A DNA stretch of 64,000 nt from the NCBI RefSeq assembly GCF_004362825.1, contig NZ_SNXZ01000003.1, forward strand, positions 906,784 through 970,783. Reading direction: 5' to 3'. Each line of letters starts with the position of its first letter. Position 1 is the first letter of the stretch. This document shows positions 45,401 to 55,367 of this stretch, in pieces. Position numbers and translations under genes: made by a program. Source of the stretch: Labedaea rhizosphaerae. Lineage in GTDB: Bacteria > Actinomycetota > Actinomycetes > Mycobacteriales > Pseudonocardiaceae. Under the pieces are notes generated by a model. The model searched no databases and had not been told where the DNA came from. It was given only the letters and a program-made list of their open reading frames with translations.

Positions 45401-48400
45401 TTCTTCGACCTGGGCGGGGACTCGCTGCTCGCCACCCAGGTGGTGTCGCGGCTGCGCAGCAGGTTCGGCATGACCGTGCCGATCGAGGCGGTGTTCGAGC
45501 ACCCGACCGTGCGCGGCATGACCGCGGCGGTGACCAGGGCCGTGACCACGGAGCGCCCGGCGGCCACCCCTGAACCTGCGCGGCGGACGGGCCCGATCCC
45601 AGCGACGCCAATCCCAGCGACTCCAATCCCAGCAACGCCCGTGCAGCGGCGGATGTGGTTCCTCGACCAGGCCCACGACCAGCCGGCCGCCTACACGGTG
45701 CTGAACGCGATGGATCTGCACGGCGAACTGGACACGACGGCGTTGTTCGAGGCGCTGCGCGACGTCGTGCGCAGGCACGAGGCCCTGCGCACGGTGTTCC
45801 AGGCGCCCGAGGGCGAGCCGCTGCAGGTGATCCGCGACGAGGTGCCGGTCGAGCTGGACGTGGTCGAGGTGCCCGCCGCCGACGTCGACGACGTGCTGCG
45901 CGCGGCCGCGCGGCAACCGTTCGACCTGGCCGAGGGGCCGCTGTTCCGGTTCCGCCTGCTGCGGGTGGCCGAGCACCACCACGTCCTCGCGCTGGCCGTG
46001 CACCACATCGTGTGCGACAGCTGGTCGTTCGGCGTGCTGCACCACGAACTCGCCGTGCTCTACGACGCGCACCGCGCGGGCAAGCCGTCGCCGTTGCCAC
46101 CCGCGGTCCAGTACGCGGACTGCGCGGAGAACGACTACCTGGTGTCCGATCTGGACTACTGGCGCCGTCAGCTGGCCGGGGTGCCCGACGGCATCGACCT
46201 GCCGACCACCGGGGCGCGGCCGCCGGTGCAGACCTTCGACGGCGCGGTCGCCACGCGGGTGCTGAGCCCGCAGCTGACCAGCCGGCTGCGCACGCTGGCG
46301 GGCGCGCACGGCGCGACGATGTACATGGCCGTGCTCACCGCGTTGCAGACGCTGCTGTACCGCTACTCGGGCGAGACCGACATCTGCGTCGGTTCGCCGG
46401 TGGCCGGGCGGATGCGCGACGAGCAGGAGCAGGTGGTCGGCTGCTTCCTCAACACCTTGGTGCTGCGCAGCCAGGTCGACGGCGCGGCGAGCTTCGCCGA
46501 GCACCTGGCCGCGGTCCGGTCGACGGCGCTGGGCGCGTTCGCCCACCAGGCCCCGCCGTTCCAGCGGGTGGTCGAGGAGCTCAACCCGCCCAAGGACCCG
46601 AGCCGCAACCCGTTGTTCCAGGTGTTGTTCAACCTGCTCAACACGCCAGGCGACGGGCTGGCGCTGACCGGCTTGCGGACGACGTACCGGCCGGTGCACC
46701 TCGGGGTGTCCCAAGTGGACCTGGGCCTGATCGTGTTCGAGTCCGACGCCGGGCTGGACTGCCGGCTGGAGTACAACACCGACCTGTTCGCACCGGCGGT
46801 CGCGCAGCGGATGCTCGGCCACCTCGAGCGGGTGCTGGCCGAGGTCACCGCCAACCCGGCCGTGGCGCTCGACGAGATCGACCTGCTCACCGCGGCCGAG
46901 GCCGGGCTGGGGCTGACCGCGGGCGACGACCCGGCCGGTGCGCCGCCGGACTGCGCGTTGCACGAGCTGGTGCGCCGCCAGGTCGAGCGGACCCCGGACC
47001 GGATCGCCGTGACGTGCGGGCCGAAGTCGTTGACCTACAAGGAACTCGACGAGCGCGCCGAGCGGTTGGCCGGTGTGCTGCGGGCCGCGGGCGTGGGCAC
47101 CGAGTCGCTGGTGGCGGTCGCGCTGGAGCGGTCGGTGACCCTGTCGGTCGCGCTGCTCGCCGTGCTCAAGGCCGGGGCCGCGTACGTGCCGCTCGACGTG
47201 GACTACCCGGCCGAACGCCAGCGCCACGTGCTCGACGACTCCGGCGCGGCCGTCCTGCTGACCGAACGGAAGGTGGCCGAGCGCTACCGCCAGTTCGACA
47301 CGAAGGTCGTGCTGGCCGACGACGACCACCCCGCGAGCACCGCTGCACTGCCTACTGTGGACGGTGCGAACCTGGCCTACGTGATCTACACGTCCGGCTC
47401 CACCGGCAAACCGAAGGGCGTGCGGATCGAGCACCGCTCGGTGGTCAACTTCCTGCACGGGATGCGGCACCGGCTCGACCTCGACCCCGACGACACGCTC
47501 GTCGCCGTCACCACGGTCGCGTTCGACATCTCCGTGCTGGAGCTGTTCCTGCCGCTGACCTGCGGCGCCCGCGTCGTGCTGGCCACCCGCGAGGTCGCGC
47601 ACGACCCCGCCGACCTCGCGGCCCTGCTCGTGCGCGAGCGGGCCACGGTGTTGCAGGCGACCCCGGCGACGTGGCAGCTGCTCGTCTCCGACGACTGGGC
47701 CGGGCGGCCCGGGCTCACCGCCGTGTGCGGCGGTGAGGCGTTGCCCGCGGCGCTGGCCGAACGACTGGTTCCGTTGGTGGGCAAGCTGGTCAACGTCTAC
47801 GGCCCGACCGAGGCGACCATCTGGGCCACCATGGCCGAGATCGCGTCCGGGTCGGACCCGATCACCATCGGCAAGCCGCTGGCCGGGGTGACGGCGCAGG
47901 TGCTCGACCAGCGGCTGCGGCCGGTGCCGATCGGGGTGCCCGGCGAACTCTTCCTGGGTGGTGCCTGCCTCGCGCGGGACTACCTCGGCAGGCCCGAGGA
48001 GACGGCGAAGAAGTTCGTGCCGGATCCGTACGGGGCTCCGGGCGGCCGTCGTTACCGGACCGGAGACCTCGCCCGGTTCCGCGACGACGGCAGCCTGGAG
48101 TTCTTGGGCCGCAACGACAACCAGGTCAAGGTGCGGGGCCACCGGATCGAGCTCGGCGAGATCGAGACGCGGCTGGCCGAGCACCCGGCGGCGGACCGCG
48201 CGGTCGCGGTGGTGCGCGGGGACGGCGCGGAGAAGGCGATCGTCGCCTACGTGACGCTGACCGGTGGAGCCGCCGAGTCCGACGCTGGGCCCGACGCTGG
48301 TCAGTGGCGCGAACACCTGCGCGGCAGCCTGCCGGACTACATGCTGCCTTCGGCCTTCGTCGTGTTGCCGTCGTTCCCGTTGACCCCCAACGGAAAGGTC

Positions 48401-50776
48401 GACCGCAAGGCGCTGCCCGCCCCGCCGAAGCCGACCACCGAGCCGACCGGGGCGGGACCGCGCGACGCGTTCGAGACGATGCTGGTCCAGCGCTGGTCGG
48501 AGTTGCTGGGCGTGGCGTCGCTCGGCATCGACGACAGCTTCTTCGACCTCGGCGGCGACTCGTTCAAGGCCGTGCGCGCGGTGCGCGACCTCGGCGTGCC
48601 CGCGACGGTGATGGACCTGTTCACCAACCCGACGATCCGCGCGTTCAGCGCGCACGTCGGCGGCGCCCGCACCCAGGCGGCCAATACTCACGTCAGGAGC
48701 GTGCTGCACGAGCTGACCACGCCCCGCCAGGCCGAGCTGTCGGTCGTCGCCGTGCCGCTCGCGGCCGCGGGTGCCTTGAACTACAAGGAACTCGCGGCGG
48801 CGCTGCCGCGGCACATGTCGTTGTTCGCGATCGACCCGCCCGGGCACGACCTGAGCAACCAGACCGAGCAGGCGCTGGGCTTCGACGAACTGGTCGAACG
48901 GGTCGTCGACGAGGTCAAGGCCAAGGTCACCGGCCCGACGGCCCTCTACGGCCACTGCATCGGCGGCGCGCTCACCATGGCGATCGCCCGGCGGCTGGAG
49001 GACGAGGGCGTCGACCTGGTGCGCGTCTACATCGGCGGGCACTTCCCGGCACCCCGGCTGCCCGGCCGCTACCAGCAGTTGATGCGCAAGCTGATGCCGA
49101 TGCAGCGCGTCATGTCCAAGCGGCGGGCGATGGAGTTCCTGCGTGCCACCGGGTTGTTCACCGAAGTCCTGGACGATCAGGAGAAGGACTTCCTGATGCG
49201 GGTGTTCATCGACGACACCCAGGCGGGCGAGGACTTCTACACCGACGCGTTCCACGGCCGGGGCTACCGCAAGCTGAAGGCGCCGATCGTGGTCGTCGTC
49301 GGCGACGGCGACCGGGCCACCGAGCTCTACCAGGAGCGCACGTCGGAGTGGATGCACTTCTCCGACTCGGTGTCGTTGCACGTCATCCCGAACGCGGGGC
49401 ACTACTTCCACCAGCACCAGGCCGACCAGCTGGCGGCCCTCATCGACGAGGGACCCGGCACGCCGGTCGCGCCGCCGCCACCGGCGGACATGCGGGCGTT
49501 CCTGCTCGTGGCGCTGGGGCAGTTCGTGTCGTTGATCGGGTCCGGGCTGACCACGTTCGCGCTGGGCGTGTGGGTGTACCAACGGACCGGCTCGGTGTCG
49601 CTGTTCGCGTTGGTGAGCGTGATGGCGTTGCTCCCGGCGGTGGTGCTGGCCCCGATCACCGGAGCGCTGGCCGACCGGTGGGACCGGCGCAAGATCATGC
49701 TCGCGGCCGACTCCGTCTCGGCGGCGACGGCGCTGTCGCTGGTCGGTCTGTTGTGGACGGACGCGTTGCGTGGCTGGGAGATCTACCCGCTGGTCGCGCT
49801 CGGCGCGGTCGCGGTGGCGTTCCAGCAACCGGCCTACCGGGCCGCGGTCACGCAACTGGTGCCCAAGCGCTACTACGGCAAGGCGAACGGCCTGGCCCAG
49901 CTGGGCGGCGCGACCGGATCCGTGCTCGCCCCGATGCTCGGCGGTGCGCTGGCGATCGGCATCGGGTTGACCGGCATCGTGGTCGTCGACCTGCTGTCGT
50001 TCGGTTTCGCGTTGATCACCTTGGCCCTGGTGCGGTTCCCGGACCGGATGTTCCGCAAGCTGGAGGAGCCGTTCGCCAAGGAGGTCACCGGCGGCTGGCG
50101 CTACCTCGTGCGCCGTCCGGGCCTGATGGGGATCATCGTGTTCACCTCGGCCCTGAACTTCATGTTCGCCATCGTCGACGTCGTGGCCACGCCGCTGGTG
50201 CTGGACCTCGGCTCGGTGCCGACGCTCGGGCTGGTCATGTCGGCCGGTGGCATCGGCCTGGTGGTCGGCAGCTCGGTCATGAGCGTCTGGGGCGGGTTCC
50301 GCCGTCGCACCACGGGCATCCTGAGCTGCTTCGGGATCATCGGCGGCTCGATGTTCGTCATGGGGCTAGCCCCGAACTCGCTGTTTCCGGCGCTCGGGTT
50401 GTTCGGCGCCGGGTTCGGGACCGCGGTGCTGAACGCGCACTGGTCGGCGATCGTGCAGACGAAGGTCGGGCTGGACCTGCAGGGCCGGGTGTTCGCGGCG
50501 AACATGATGATCAGCTGGCTGATGATCCCGATCGGGTTCGGGCTGGCCGGACCGTTGGTCTCCGGGGTGTTCGAGCCGCTGGCCGCATCGGCCGGGCACC
50601 CGGGCCGGGGCATGGCGTGGCTGGTGATGACCGCCGGGGTGCTCGCGGTGCTGATCGGCGTGGCCGCGTGGCGCAAGCGCAGCGTGCGGCTGCTGGAGGA
50701 CGAACTGCCGGACGCCATCCCCGATCCGGTCGTGGTGAAGGACAAGGACATCATCCAGGAAAGGGCAATCGCATGA
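39476..50776 (+). CDS. Hybrid NRPS-PKS, C-A-T-KS-AT-ACP-C-A-T-TE with a fused MFS transporter
   Basis: The protein has 3766 residues. C (40-460; HHIATD at 168-173, with Ala174 where Gly is usual). A3 (FDITVTSL near 661-668; code D-I-T-K-V-G-H-V-G, reads as Asp). T3 Ser1005. KS (1060-1480; Cys1231, His1367, His1407). AT (Ser1666 in GHSIGEY; HAFH motif, so malonyl-CoA). ACP Ser1983. A PATPI triple-repeat linker. C (2040-2480; HHIVCDSW at 2176). A4 (FDISVLEL at 2683; code D-I-L-Q-V-G-V-I-W, reads as Gly). T Ser3029. TE (3080-3335), where GHCIGG puts Cys3161 in place of Ser, with His3309. From about 3339 to 3745 follows a 12-helix major facilitator ([16 protein letters not shown] is its signature loop) in the same frame with no stop. 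No KR, DH or E domain. The C-terminal transporter may anchor the enzyme at the membrane and couple release to export; that is inference. Confidence 0.93.
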   Translation: MSVQDGVTPDVSMAALRQVLRARTRNANQIPRRGGTGPAPMSFAQARMWYLDRQAPGATNYLLPLAYWLSGPLDVAALRRALTALAARHESLRTTYAGDDDGADGALVQIVAEPADVPLSLVDTTEAELRGQLAAELARPMDLAAQPPVRATLFRLDPVDHVLVLTLHHIATDARSMDILVSELGDLYRGDRALAEPALQYADYAVWQQERFAGPERERQLAYWRAALEGAPTVLDLPTTRPRPATQSDAGAVVEFAWPAPPGFAALCKQHQATPAMVLFAAYQVVLGRYTGRTDLLTGISIANRERPEVAGVVGLFLNTLAIRTSLAGAPDFATVVERVRDTMLGAFEHQDLPFEHVVEALRPQRLPGRTPLVQVRFAYQDGEVPLPDLGDVAATAVDVPDDTTKADLSLIVRGAQAWLQYSTDLFDEDAMRRLATHLRRVLDAAVAEPDRPVHTLPMVADEEVAPGIGAPLPAETPSLAELFARAVARVPDAVAVTSGAQTMTYAELDAAAEAWARAIHARGVGRGDLVALCLDRGIDLVVGMLAVARTGAAYLPLDPAHPVDRLRWVEQDATPALILSRPGIFAGPVVDVTAPQWPGAAAAFEPVRTGPDDVVYVIYTSGSTGRPKGVLVTQRGVATYVGWAGGNYPLEGGSPVHSSAAFDITVTSLLVPLLAGHGVHLLSGGAEALGELLRSRSEPFGLVKITPAHLDLLAGQLEPGEAAGRVRAIVSGGEQLTAERLRFWRANAPDTKLYNHYGPTETTVGCAGYTIPDDFPDSGAVPIGRPVTGARLYVLDAALQPLPAGVPGELYIGGAGVARGYLNRPGLTAQRFVPDPFAGSGQRMYATGDLARWRPDGTLEYLGRIDRQVKVNGYRIEPGEIEHLLARQPSVTASVVKVREDEPGDRRLVAYVVGQATEAALRQALGEALPAYMTPANFVFLDALPLTANGKVDHAALPSLKQARTAPAPVTGGVTEVLTRIWGELLGREHVGLNDNFFDLGGHSLLLLKMHRKLRTEFGERVTVTDLFQHTTISALARFLGAAAPAPKAAAKTTVSTGDIAIIGMALRYPGASNPEEFWSTITAGTDVVRQFSAEEMIADGADPSWLTDPDYVTSGAVLDGLDRFDAAFFGISPREAEILDPGHRLFLECCWEALETAGHAPEQSGRKVGVFAGASRSIYLTENIAAAPDVARAIGEYQLQLATDKDYLPIRASYKLDLRGPSISVNTACSTSLVAVHMARRSLMAGECEVAIAGAASIDPQQRRGYRYDPGGIMSPDGHCRPFDAGARGTISSNGVGVVVLKRLADALRDGDPIRAVIRGSAVNNDGGARAGFSAPGVDGQVDVITSALADAGVSPRSIGYVEAHGTGTVLGDPIEVSSLTKAYRASTTDTGYCVLGSVKGVIGHTSAAAGVAGLIKTVLAMEHKTLPPSVNLVEPNPTADFPASPFRFTAAPTPWVADGPLRAGVSSFGMGGTNAHVILEQAPPVEAPKPTTAPTAEPQLVVLSAKTPTALDAMAARLADHLPQAELADVAATLQKGRTRLTHRRFVVGSSRESVAEALRRPDSPRTGTDRDLAFVFPGQGAQYPGMGAGLYATPGVFRDTVDTCADILRPLLGIDLRDALYGDGPSLDETWLTQPALFVTEYALARMLIARGVSATAYAGHSIGEYVAACLSGVFSLEDGLRLVAARGRLLQDLPAGAMLAVALPEHDVLDLVGGDVSLAVVNGPSACVLAGPRAALEPVAAQLEARDVGRRWLRTSHAFHSAMVEPAVDGLLAEASRVTWHAPERPYLSNTTGTWITAQQATDPHYWATHLRRPVRFADCAAELVRAGLITAEVGPGNSLSKVIRQSSSHQSSGDAVPMMRRGTDDVTTLLSGIGGVWAAGAPVDWTAFGEGQPGRRVPLPTYPFERKSFWLAAGTTRSVGAPAPAAAISPATVTAPVVTSAVELTDDESRIAAVWTELLGVPDVQPDANFFDLGGDSLLATQVVSRLRSRFGMTVPIEAVFEHPTVRGMTAAVTRAVTTERPAATPEPARRTGPIPATPIPATPIPATPVQRRMWFLDQAHDQPAAYTVLNAMDLHGELDTTALFEALRDVVRRHEALRTVFQAPEGEPLQVIRDEVPVELDVVEVPAADVDDVLRAAARQPFDLAEGPLFRFRLLRVAEHHHVLALAVHHIVCDSWSFGVLHHELAVLYDAHRAGKPSPLPPAVQYADCAENDYLVSDLDYWRRQLAGVPDGIDLPTTGARPPVQTFDGAVATRVLSPQLTSRLRTLAGAHGATMYMAVLTALQTLLYRYSGETDICVGSPVAGRMRDEQEQVVGCFLNTLVLRSQVDGAASFAEHLAAVRSTALGAFAHQAPPFQRVVEELNPPKDPSRNPLFQVLFNLLNTPGDGLALTGLRTTYRPVHLGVSQVDLGLIVFESDAGLDCRLEYNTDLFAPAVAQRMLGHLERVLAEVTANPAVALDEIDLLTAAEAGLGLTAGDDPAGAPPDCALHELVRRQVERTPDRIAVTCGPKSLTYKELDERAERLAGVLRAAGVGTESLVAVALERSVTLSVALLAVLKAGAAYVPLDVDYPAERQRHVLDDSGAAVLLTERKVAERYRQFDTKVVLADDDHPASTAALPTVDGANLAYVIYTSGSTGKPKGVRIEHRSVVNFLHGMRHRLDLDPDDTLVAVTTVAFDISVLELFLPLTCGARVVLATREVAHDPADLAALLVRERATVLQATPATWQLLVSDDWAGRPGLTAVCGGEALPAALAERLVPLVGKLVNVYGPTEATIWATMAEIASGSDPITIGKPLAGVTAQVLDQRLRPVPIGVPGELFLGGACLARDYLGRPEETAKKFVPDPYGAPGGRRYRTGDLARFRDDGSLEFLGRNDNQVKVRGHRIELGEIETRLAEHPAADRAVAVVRGDGAEKAIVAYVTLTGGAAESDAGPDAGQWREHLRGSLPDYMLPSAFVVLPSFPLTPNGKVDRKALPAPPKPTTEPTGAGPRDAFETMLVQRWSELLGVASLGIDDSFFDLGGDSFKAVRAVRDLGVPATVMDLFTNPTIRAFSAHVGGARTQAANTHVRSVLHELTTPRQAELSVVAVPLAAAGALNYKELAAALPRHMSLFAIDPPGHDLSNQTEQALGFDELVERVVDEVKAKVTGPTALYGHCIGGALTMAIARRLEDEGVDLVRVYIGGHFPAPRLPGRYQQLMRKLMPMQRVMSKRRAMEFLRATGLFTEVLDDQEKDFLMRVFIDDTQAGEDFYTDAFHGRGYRKLKAPIVVVVGDGDRATELYQERTSEWMHFSDSVSLHVIPNAGHYFHQHQADQLAALIDEGPGTPVAPPPPADMRAFLLVALGQFVSLIGSGLTTFALGVWVYQRTGSVSLFALVSVMALLPAVVLAPITGALADRWDRRKIMLAADSVSAATALSLVGLLWTDALRGWEIYPLVALGAVAVAFQQPAYRAAVTQLVPKRYYGKANGLAQLGGATGSVLAPMLGGALAIGIGLTGIVVVDLLSFGFALITLALVRFPDRMFRKLEEPFAKEVTGGWRYLVRRPGLMGIIVFTSALNFMFAIVDVVATPLVLDLGSVPTLGLVMSAGGIGLVVGSSVMSVWGGFRRRTTGILSCFGIIGGSMFVMGLAPNSLFPALGLFGAGFGTAVLNAHWSAIVQTKVGLDLQGRVFAANMMISWLMIPIGFGLAGPLVSGVFEPLAASAGHPGRGMAWLVMTAGVLAVLIGVAAWRKRSVRLLEDELPDAIPDPVVVKDKDIIQERAIA

Positions 50777-50985
50777 ACGACAAGACCGACACGACCGCCG
50801 GGCAGTTCACCGTGGTGCTCAACCACGAGGAGCAGTACTCGATCTGGCAGGAGGGCCGCGATCTGCCCGACGGCTGGCGGGCGGCCGGGAAGACGGGCAC
50901 CGAAGCGGCGTGCCTGGCCTACATCGACGAGGTGTGGACGGACATGCGCCCGCTGAGCCTGCGCGAGCGGATGTCCGCTTCCTGA
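50773..50985 (+). CDS. MbtH-like protein
   Basis: The protein has 70 residues and overlaps the synthetase stop by four bases (ATGA). The family core is present: [45 protein letters not shown], including the Asn-His-Glu-Glu-Gln-Tyr-Ser stretch, the invariant Trps and the Pro-Leu-Ser tail. MbtH proteins bind adenylation domains and are needed for folding or activity of many of them. The overlap gives one transcript with both synthetases, so it should serve the A domains of this line. Confidence 0.95.
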   Translation: MNDKTDTTAGQFTVVLNHEEQYSIWQEGRDLPDGWRAAGKTGTEAACLAYIDEVWTDMRPLSLRERMSAS

Positions 50986-51026
50986 GCTGGGCGTCGGGCG
51001 TGATCCACGGTTCCTAGGATGGCGCC

Positions 51027-51698
51027 GTGAAGTTCGTGATGGTGCCGGGTGGCTGGCAGGGCGGCTGGGTGTTCGACGCGGTGGCCGACGAACTGCGCGA
51101 CGGCGGCCACCAGGTCGAGGCGGTCACGTTGTCGGGGCTCGAGCCGGGCGGACCGTCCGAAATGGACCGGCCGGCCAACCTCGACGACCACATCGATCAG
51201 GTCGCCGCGGTGGTCGAGCGCAGTGGCGAGACGCCGCTCGCGTTGTGCGGGCACAGCTACGGCGGGATGGTGATCGCCGGGGTCGCGGACCGGGTCGGGG
51301 CGCGGCTGGCGCACCTCGTCTTCATCGACGCCTACGTGCCCGGCGACGGGGACTCGTGTTGGTCGCTGACCAGCGACCCGTTCCGGGAGTTGTTCATCGC
51401 CGGGGTCCGCGCCGACGGGCGGTGGGTCGCAGTTCCCGACGGGCTCGACCCGCGCGCGCGACCGCATCCCCTCGCCAGCTTCGTCCAGTCGATCAGGCTG
51501 ACGGGCGGCGCACGGCACGTGCCTGCCCGGACGTACATCAGCGGTGGGCCGTGGCCGGGCAGCCCGTTCGTGGAGCTGACCGAGCGGTTGCGCACCGACC
51601 CCGGCTGGCAGGTCCACGAGATCCCCGTCGGCCACAACATCGCCCGCCGCGATCCCCATCGCCTGGCGGCCGCCCTCGACGGACTGGCGCAGCGATGA
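51027..51698 (+). CDS. Alpha/beta hydrolase
   Basis: The protein has 223 residues of the esterase/hydroxynitrile-lyase-like type: an oxyanion-loop start FVMVPGGWQGGWVF, nucleophile in LCGHSYGGM (Ser77), acid probably in the VFIDAYVPG strand region or later, and His in IPVGHNIAR near the C-terminus. It begins 42 bases after mbtH and its stop overlaps the following SDR start by four bases. It could be an editing or tailoring hydrolase for the peptide, or unrelated housekeeping; the position in the operon favours tailoring. Confidence 0.85.
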   Translation: MKFVMVPGGWQGGWVFDAVADELRDGGHQVEAVTLSGLEPGGPSEMDRPANLDDHIDQVAAVVERSGETPLALCGHSYGGMVIAGVADRVGARLAHLVFIDAYVPGDGDSCWSLTSDPFRELFIAGVRADGRWVAVPDGLDPRARPHPLASFVQSIRLTGGARHVPARTYISGGPWPGSPFVELTERLRTDPGWQVHEIPVGHNIARRDPHRLAAALDGLAQR

Positions 51699-52444
51699 CC
51701 CTCGATGGAACTCGGGCCCTGGTCATCGGCGGTGGCGGGGACGGCATCGGGCGCGGGATCACCCGGGCCTTCGCCGCGGCCGGCGCTGCCGTCGCGGTCG
51801 CCGACCTCGATCCTGAGCGGGCCCGGGTGGCCGCCAAGGAGGTGGGCGGGACGGCGGTGAGCGGTGACGTCCGCTCGGCGGCGGACCTCGACGCCATGTT
51901 CGCGGGAGCGGTGGCCGGGCTCGGCGGGCTCGACGTGCTGGTGACGGTCGTCGGCGGCCAGGTGGCGTTCGTGCCCGCGGTGCGGTTGCACGAGATGCGC
52001 GACGAGGACTGGGACCTGGTCTACGAGGTGAACCTGCGTTACGTCGCCCGCGCCGCGGCGGCGGCGATCCGCGTCTTCCTCGAGCAGGGCACCGGCGGCA
52101 CGATCATCAGCGTCGGCTCGGTCACCGGCCTGATGGCCGCGCCGAGGCAGGCCGCTTATGGTGCGGCCAAAGCAGGTCTGGCCAGCCTCGCGAAGACCGT
52201 GTCGGCCGAGTACGCCGCCGAGAAGATCCGGATGAACGTGATCGCCGCGGGCGCCATCGCCACCGCGGTCGGCGCCGCCTTCCAGGACCCCGAAGGGGTG
52301 GCCGAGATCCCCGCCGGCCGCTACGGCACCGTCGACGACGTCGCCGAAGCAGCGCTGTTCCTGGCCTCGCCCGCCTCGGCCTACGTGCTCGGCCAGCAGC
52401 TGGTGATCGACGGCGGCGTCTCCACCCGCGGCCCGTTCGCCTAG
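51695..52444 (+). CDS. Short-chain dehydrogenase/reductase at the end of the NRPS operon
   Basis: The protein has 249 residues. The glycine-rich loop IGGGGDGIGRG (11-21), the acidic VADLDPER after strand 2 (NAD preference), Ser in ISVGSVTG and Tyr/Lys in AAYGAAKAG are all in place. VVTVVGG replaces the usual NNAG motif. It overlaps the alpha/beta hydrolase stop by four bases, so it is translationally coupled to it. A reduction or oxidation of the assembly-line product, for instance of a keto group left by the unreduced PKS module, is an attractive but unproven role. Confidence 0.85.
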   Translation: MTLDGTRALVIGGGGDGIGRGITRAFAAAGAAVAVADLDPERARVAAKEVGGTAVSGDVRSAADLDAMFAGAVAGLGGLDVLVTVVGGQVAFVPAVRLHEMRDEDWDLVYEVNLRYVARAAAAAIRVFLEQGTGGTIISVGSVTGLMAAPRQAAYGAAKAGLASLAKTVSAEYAAEKIRMNVIAAGAIATAVGAAFQDPEGVAEIPAGRYGTVDDVAEAALFLASPASAYVLGQQLVIDGGVSTRGPFA

Positions 52445-52460
52445 ATCACCACGGCATCGC

Positions 52461-53399
52461 TCAGGGCGCGGGGAAGCTCCACACGGCATAGCTACCCGGG
52501 CCGACGGTCAGGGTGGACCGGCCGAGGTGCTCGACGTGGCGGTACCAGACCGGGTGGTTCAGCGACATCGTCACGCGGCGGAGCCCGGCCGCGTCCGCGG
52601 TGGTGGGATCGAGGCGGATGGTGGTGCCGCCGTGGGTGGCGATCACCGTGCTCCCGAGGTGGTGCACGGAGAAACCGCCGGCCCGCAGCAGCGGCACGGT
52701 GCTGTCGAGGTCGCGCTGGGTCACCGCGAGCCGCACGCTGGTGACGTCGTGCATGAGGTGCGTGCGGTAGTCGTCGTTGAGGTAGCGCTCGCGGCCGACG
52801 TCGCCGGGGTGCGACGCCGGTTCGGTGCCGCTGCGCGGATCGGCGAAGTACTCGGGCCGGTATTCCATGGCCCACGGGCTGAACTTGTCGTACGCGGTGG
52901 TGGTGAACAGCGCGTCGAACCACGGGATCGGGACGCCGTCGCCGAAGTCGCGGGTCTGCTCGAAGTCGATCGGGGTGGTGCCCAGGTCGACCAGGCGCTG
53001 GCGCACCGTGGTCAGATCGCCCGCGTTCTCGGTGGACAGGCCGAGGCCGCTGGAGCCGAACTGCGCGTCCTGGCCGGGCAGGTCGCCCACGCCGAACAGC
53101 TCGAGGTAGGTCTCGCGGCCCAGCAGGTAACGCCCGGTCCAGACCTCCCCGTTCGAGCCGGTGGTGGTCCGGACCTGGAAGTTGGCGAACCGGCGCAGGT
53201 ACGCGGAATCCTCGATGGCGTCCGCGGTCTCCCGGTCGAGCACGGCGTAGAGGTGGTTGAAGAACAGCAGTTGCCGGGCGTGGTGGCGATCGGCTTGAGG
53301 CGACGCCTGCGCGGCGGCCGTGCCCGCGCCCACCAACGGCACCAACGGCATCAACAGCACCAGAGCGGTGATCACGCGCAGCATTCGCCGAAGGCTCAT
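52461..53399 (-). CDS. Secreted DUF5829-like protein
   Basis: The protein has 312 residues from ATG 53399. Residues 1-31 form a signal peptide (SLRRMLR, a Leu/Val core, ending TAAAQA). The mature part starts with ARQLLFFNHLYAVLDRETADAI, which I associate with the DUF5829 group of secreted actinobacterial proteins related to glyoxalase-like folds. Two similar halves may exist (about 40-180 and 200-312). No catalytic motif can be named. It is convergent with the SDR that ends the NRPS operon, 16 bases away. Confidence 0.65.
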   Translation of the reverse strand: MSLRRMLRVITALVLLMPLVPLVGAGTAAAQASPQADRHHARQLLFFNHLYAVLDRETADAIEDSAYLRRFANFQVRTTTGSNGEVWTGRYLLGRETYLELFGVGDLPGQDAQFGSSGLGLSTENAGDLTTVRQRLVDLGTTPIDFEQTRDFGDGVPIPWFDALFTTTAYDKFSPWAMEYRPEYFADPRSGTEPASHPGDVGRERYLNDDYRTHLMHDVTSVRLAVTQRDLDSTVPLLRAGGFSVHHLGSTVIATHGGTTIRLDPTTADAAGLRRVTMSLNHPVWYRHVEHLGRSTLTVGPGSYAVWSFPAP

Positions 53400-53454
53400 G
53401 CGGACGATCCTATTCAGAAAGCCCGACACGTTGCCGAACGTTGTCCGCAAATAC

Positions 53455-54090
53455 CTAACCGGACGTGCGTGGGCGGTGGTGCGCGTCGTCCGGGGACAGG
53501 GGCAGCGTTTCTGGGGCGTGGTGGCCCAGGAACATCGAGGCCGCCGCCGACAGGATCGTCAAGGCGTCCTGCGTCCCGGCCCGGCGCAGCGCGGCCTGCA
53601 GGAACAGGATGGCCGCGCGCTTCTCGCTCAGGCGCTCCGCGGCGATGCGGGCCTGCTGGTGGATGCGGAAGACCGCGAACGAATGCGTCGCCAAGGCGGC
53701 CAACGCCGTACCGGCGAGGCCCGCGGTCAGGACGTCGGAGAGACCGAGCCAGTGGCTGGCGAACACCGCCAGGCCGAACACGATCAGCACCGCGAGCGGC
53801 AGCAGGTAGAAGCCCTGGCGGTACTGGCCGTGCGCGATGCGGCGCCAGTGCTCGGCCTCGGCCTGCATGCCGTCGAGGAGCTTGACCCACTCCGCGCCGA
53901 CCTGGTCGTCGGTCAGGTCGGCCTCGCCGGTCATCCGGCCCTGGTAGAGGGCGCCGAGCCGGCGCGCGCCCGCCGACTCCGACAACTCCCCGCCTGCCAC
54001 CTGCTCGGCGATGCGCTCCACCGCGGCCTGGTTGACCAGCGCGCTCCCGCGGGCGGCGGCGAGCAGGTCCGCGTACGTCTCGGCCGCCAC
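53455..54090 (-). CDS. Hypothetical membrane protein coupled to a YrdC-like gene
   Basis: The protein has 211 residues from GTG 54090, one base after the stop of the upstream YrdC/TsaC-like gene, so the two are coupled. Residues about 1-95 are soluble and helical, then two hydrophobic segments follow (GFYLLPLAVLIVFGLAVFAS and VLTAGLAGTALAALATHSFA). A C-terminal helical tail (about 150-211) faces the same side as the N-terminus. No named family is recognised. A membrane-bound partner or sensor for the nucleotide-binding neighbour is possible. Confidence 0.65.
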   Translation of the reverse strand: MAAETYADLLAAARGSALVNQAAVERIAEQVAGGELSESAGARRLGALYQGRMTGEADLTDDQVGAEWVKLLDGMQAEAEHWRRIAHGQYRQGFYLLPLAVLIVFGLAVFASHWLGLSDVLTAGLAGTALAALATHSFAVFRIHQQARIAAERLSEKRAAILFLQAALRRAGTQDALTILSAAASMFLGHHAPETLPLSPDDAHHRPRTSG

Positions 54091-54091
54091 G

Positions 54092-54796
54092 TCAGTAGTC
54101 CTGCGGCATCTCGTCGAGCGCGGCCCGCAGGTCGGCGAACGGGAGATCGCCCTCGCGCAGCAGTTCCAGCCCGGAGCCGGTGAGCCGGACCACCGTCGAG
54201 TGCCGGGAGCGGAACCCGCCGTCACCCTCGACTGCGTCCCACTCGGGCAGGCCCGTCGCGGTGAGCATGGCGACGGCGTCGTCGAACGAGCGCACCACCT
54301 CACCGTCGGCGGTGCGCAAGGCCGTCGACGTCACGGGGAACGACGTGCAGCCCGCGATGTCGCGTTCCACGTGGGAATCCGGGATGCGCACGCCGACGGT
54401 CAGGTCGGTGCTGCCCACCGCGCGGGTGGCGAAGCCCTGCTCGGCGAACCGGGTCGTGACCGGGCAGACCAGCGTGAGCGGGCCCGGCGTGAAGGTCTCG
54501 AGCAGGTGCAACGCCCGCACGGAGAGCGCCGCGACGTCCCGGACCGCCCGGATTCCCGGGAACGCGAGGGAAACCGGCCACTGCGGCGGCCGGTTCAAGA
54601 TCGTGTTCACTCGGGCCCGGGTGTGTTCGTTGTGCGGGATCATCGCCAGGCTGTAGCAGGTGTCGCTGGGCACGAGCACCGCTCCGCCGCTGGTCAGCCG
54701 CTTGGCGATGAGCGCGAGGTCGTGCGACTTCAGCGCGCCGTGCGCGGTGCGCGCGTCGGCCCGGAACACCCGGCCAGGTTTTGGCATTGCCAGCAA
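54092..54796 (-). CDS. YrdC / Sua5 / TsaC-like protein
   Basis: The protein has 234 residues (start at 54796, or at a second Met three codons later). The YrdC fold is indicated by LTSGGAVLVPSDTCYSLAM near residues 34-52, where Lys is usually followed by RP(K) later, here RPPQWPVSLAF, then LETFTPGPLTLVCP and the SHVERDIAG / PVTSTALR region that lines the ATP-threonine pocket. Members make threonylcarbamoyl-AMP for tRNA t6A or act as RNA-binding relatives. Since the housekeeping copy is normally elsewhere, this is probably a paralogue with another carbamoylation role, as in some antibiotic tailoring enzymes. It is coupled to a membrane protein downstream. Confidence 0.65.
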   Translation of the reverse strand: MLAMPKPGRVFRADARTAHGALKSHDLALIAKRLTSGGAVLVPSDTCYSLAMIPHNEHTRARVNTILNRPPQWPVSLAFPGIRAVRDVAALSVRALHLLETFTPGPLTLVCPVTTRFAEQGFATRAVGSTDLTVGVRIPDSHVERDIAGCTSFPVTSTALRTADGEVVRSFDDAVAMLTATGLPEWDAVEGDGGFRSRHSTVVRLTGSGLELLREGDLPFADLRAALDEMPQDY

Positions 54797-54905
54797 TTCC
54801 TTCGCATCCCGACGACGGCACCGCCGGATGATCGTGGGGGAACGGGCGGCTGTTACCGGATTCGGTGCGCCGAGTCGCCCGCGTGTCCGATGTGGACGGC
54901 CGGCG

Positions 54906-55358
54906 TCACGCGTCGGCGACGCGCACCAGCAGTTCCGCGGCCAGGCCGAGCAGCTGCCGCTCGGTCGGGCTGAGCGTCTCGTCGAGCGCCCCGGCCAGCC
55001 AGCGCTCCCGGCTGGCGGTGTACTCGCGCAGCACCGCTCGCCCGGCCGGCGTGATGTCTATCAACGACCGGCGCCCGTCCGCGGGATCCGGGCCGCGGGT
55101 GACCAGGCCGCGCTCGGTCAGCGAGGCGAGGACACGGGTCAGGGACTGGGGCTGGATCCGTTCGGCGTCGGCCAGTTCCTTCGGGGTGTGGGTGCCCGCG
55201 CGGATCAGCCGGCTGAGCACCGCCAGCACGGTCGGGCCGGGGCTGCCGGCGTCGCACTCGGCCCGCATCCGCCAGTTCAGCCGGCCGACCCCCTCCCGCA
55301 CGGTCCGGGCCAGCCGCGCGAGGTCGGGGTCCGTGGACTGGGTGTCGAGATCGGTCAC
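54906..55358 (-). CDS. MarR family regulator next to an ABC exporter
   Basis: The protein has 150 residues. The winged helix TPKELADAERIQPQSLTRVLASLTERGLVTRGPDPADGRRSLIDITPAG includes the DGRR wing. Its GTG start at 55358 lies directly against a GGGGAG block, an unusually short spacing, so a slightly different start or coupling to the ABC gene nine bases upstream is possible. It is downstream of the exporter on the same strand, so the two probably form an autoregulated operon with the inverted 12-base sites upstream of the exporter. Confidence 0.85.
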   Translation of the reverse strand: MTDLDTQSTDPDLARLARTVREGVGRLNWRMRAECDAGSPGPTVLAVLSRLIRAGTHTPKELADAERIQPQSLTRVLASLTERGLVTRGPDPADGRRSLIDITPAGRAVLREYTASRERWLAGALDETLSPTERQLLGLAAELLVRVADA

Positions 55359-55367
55359 CTCCCCAGA

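Noticed and set aside
39092-49855. Two very long minus-strand open frames (1673 and 1525 residues) opposite the synthetase genes
   Set aside because: Low-complexity Arg/Gln/Val/Asp text typical of antisense high-GC coding, without domains or ribosome binding sites; the plus strand holds intact synthetase motifs.
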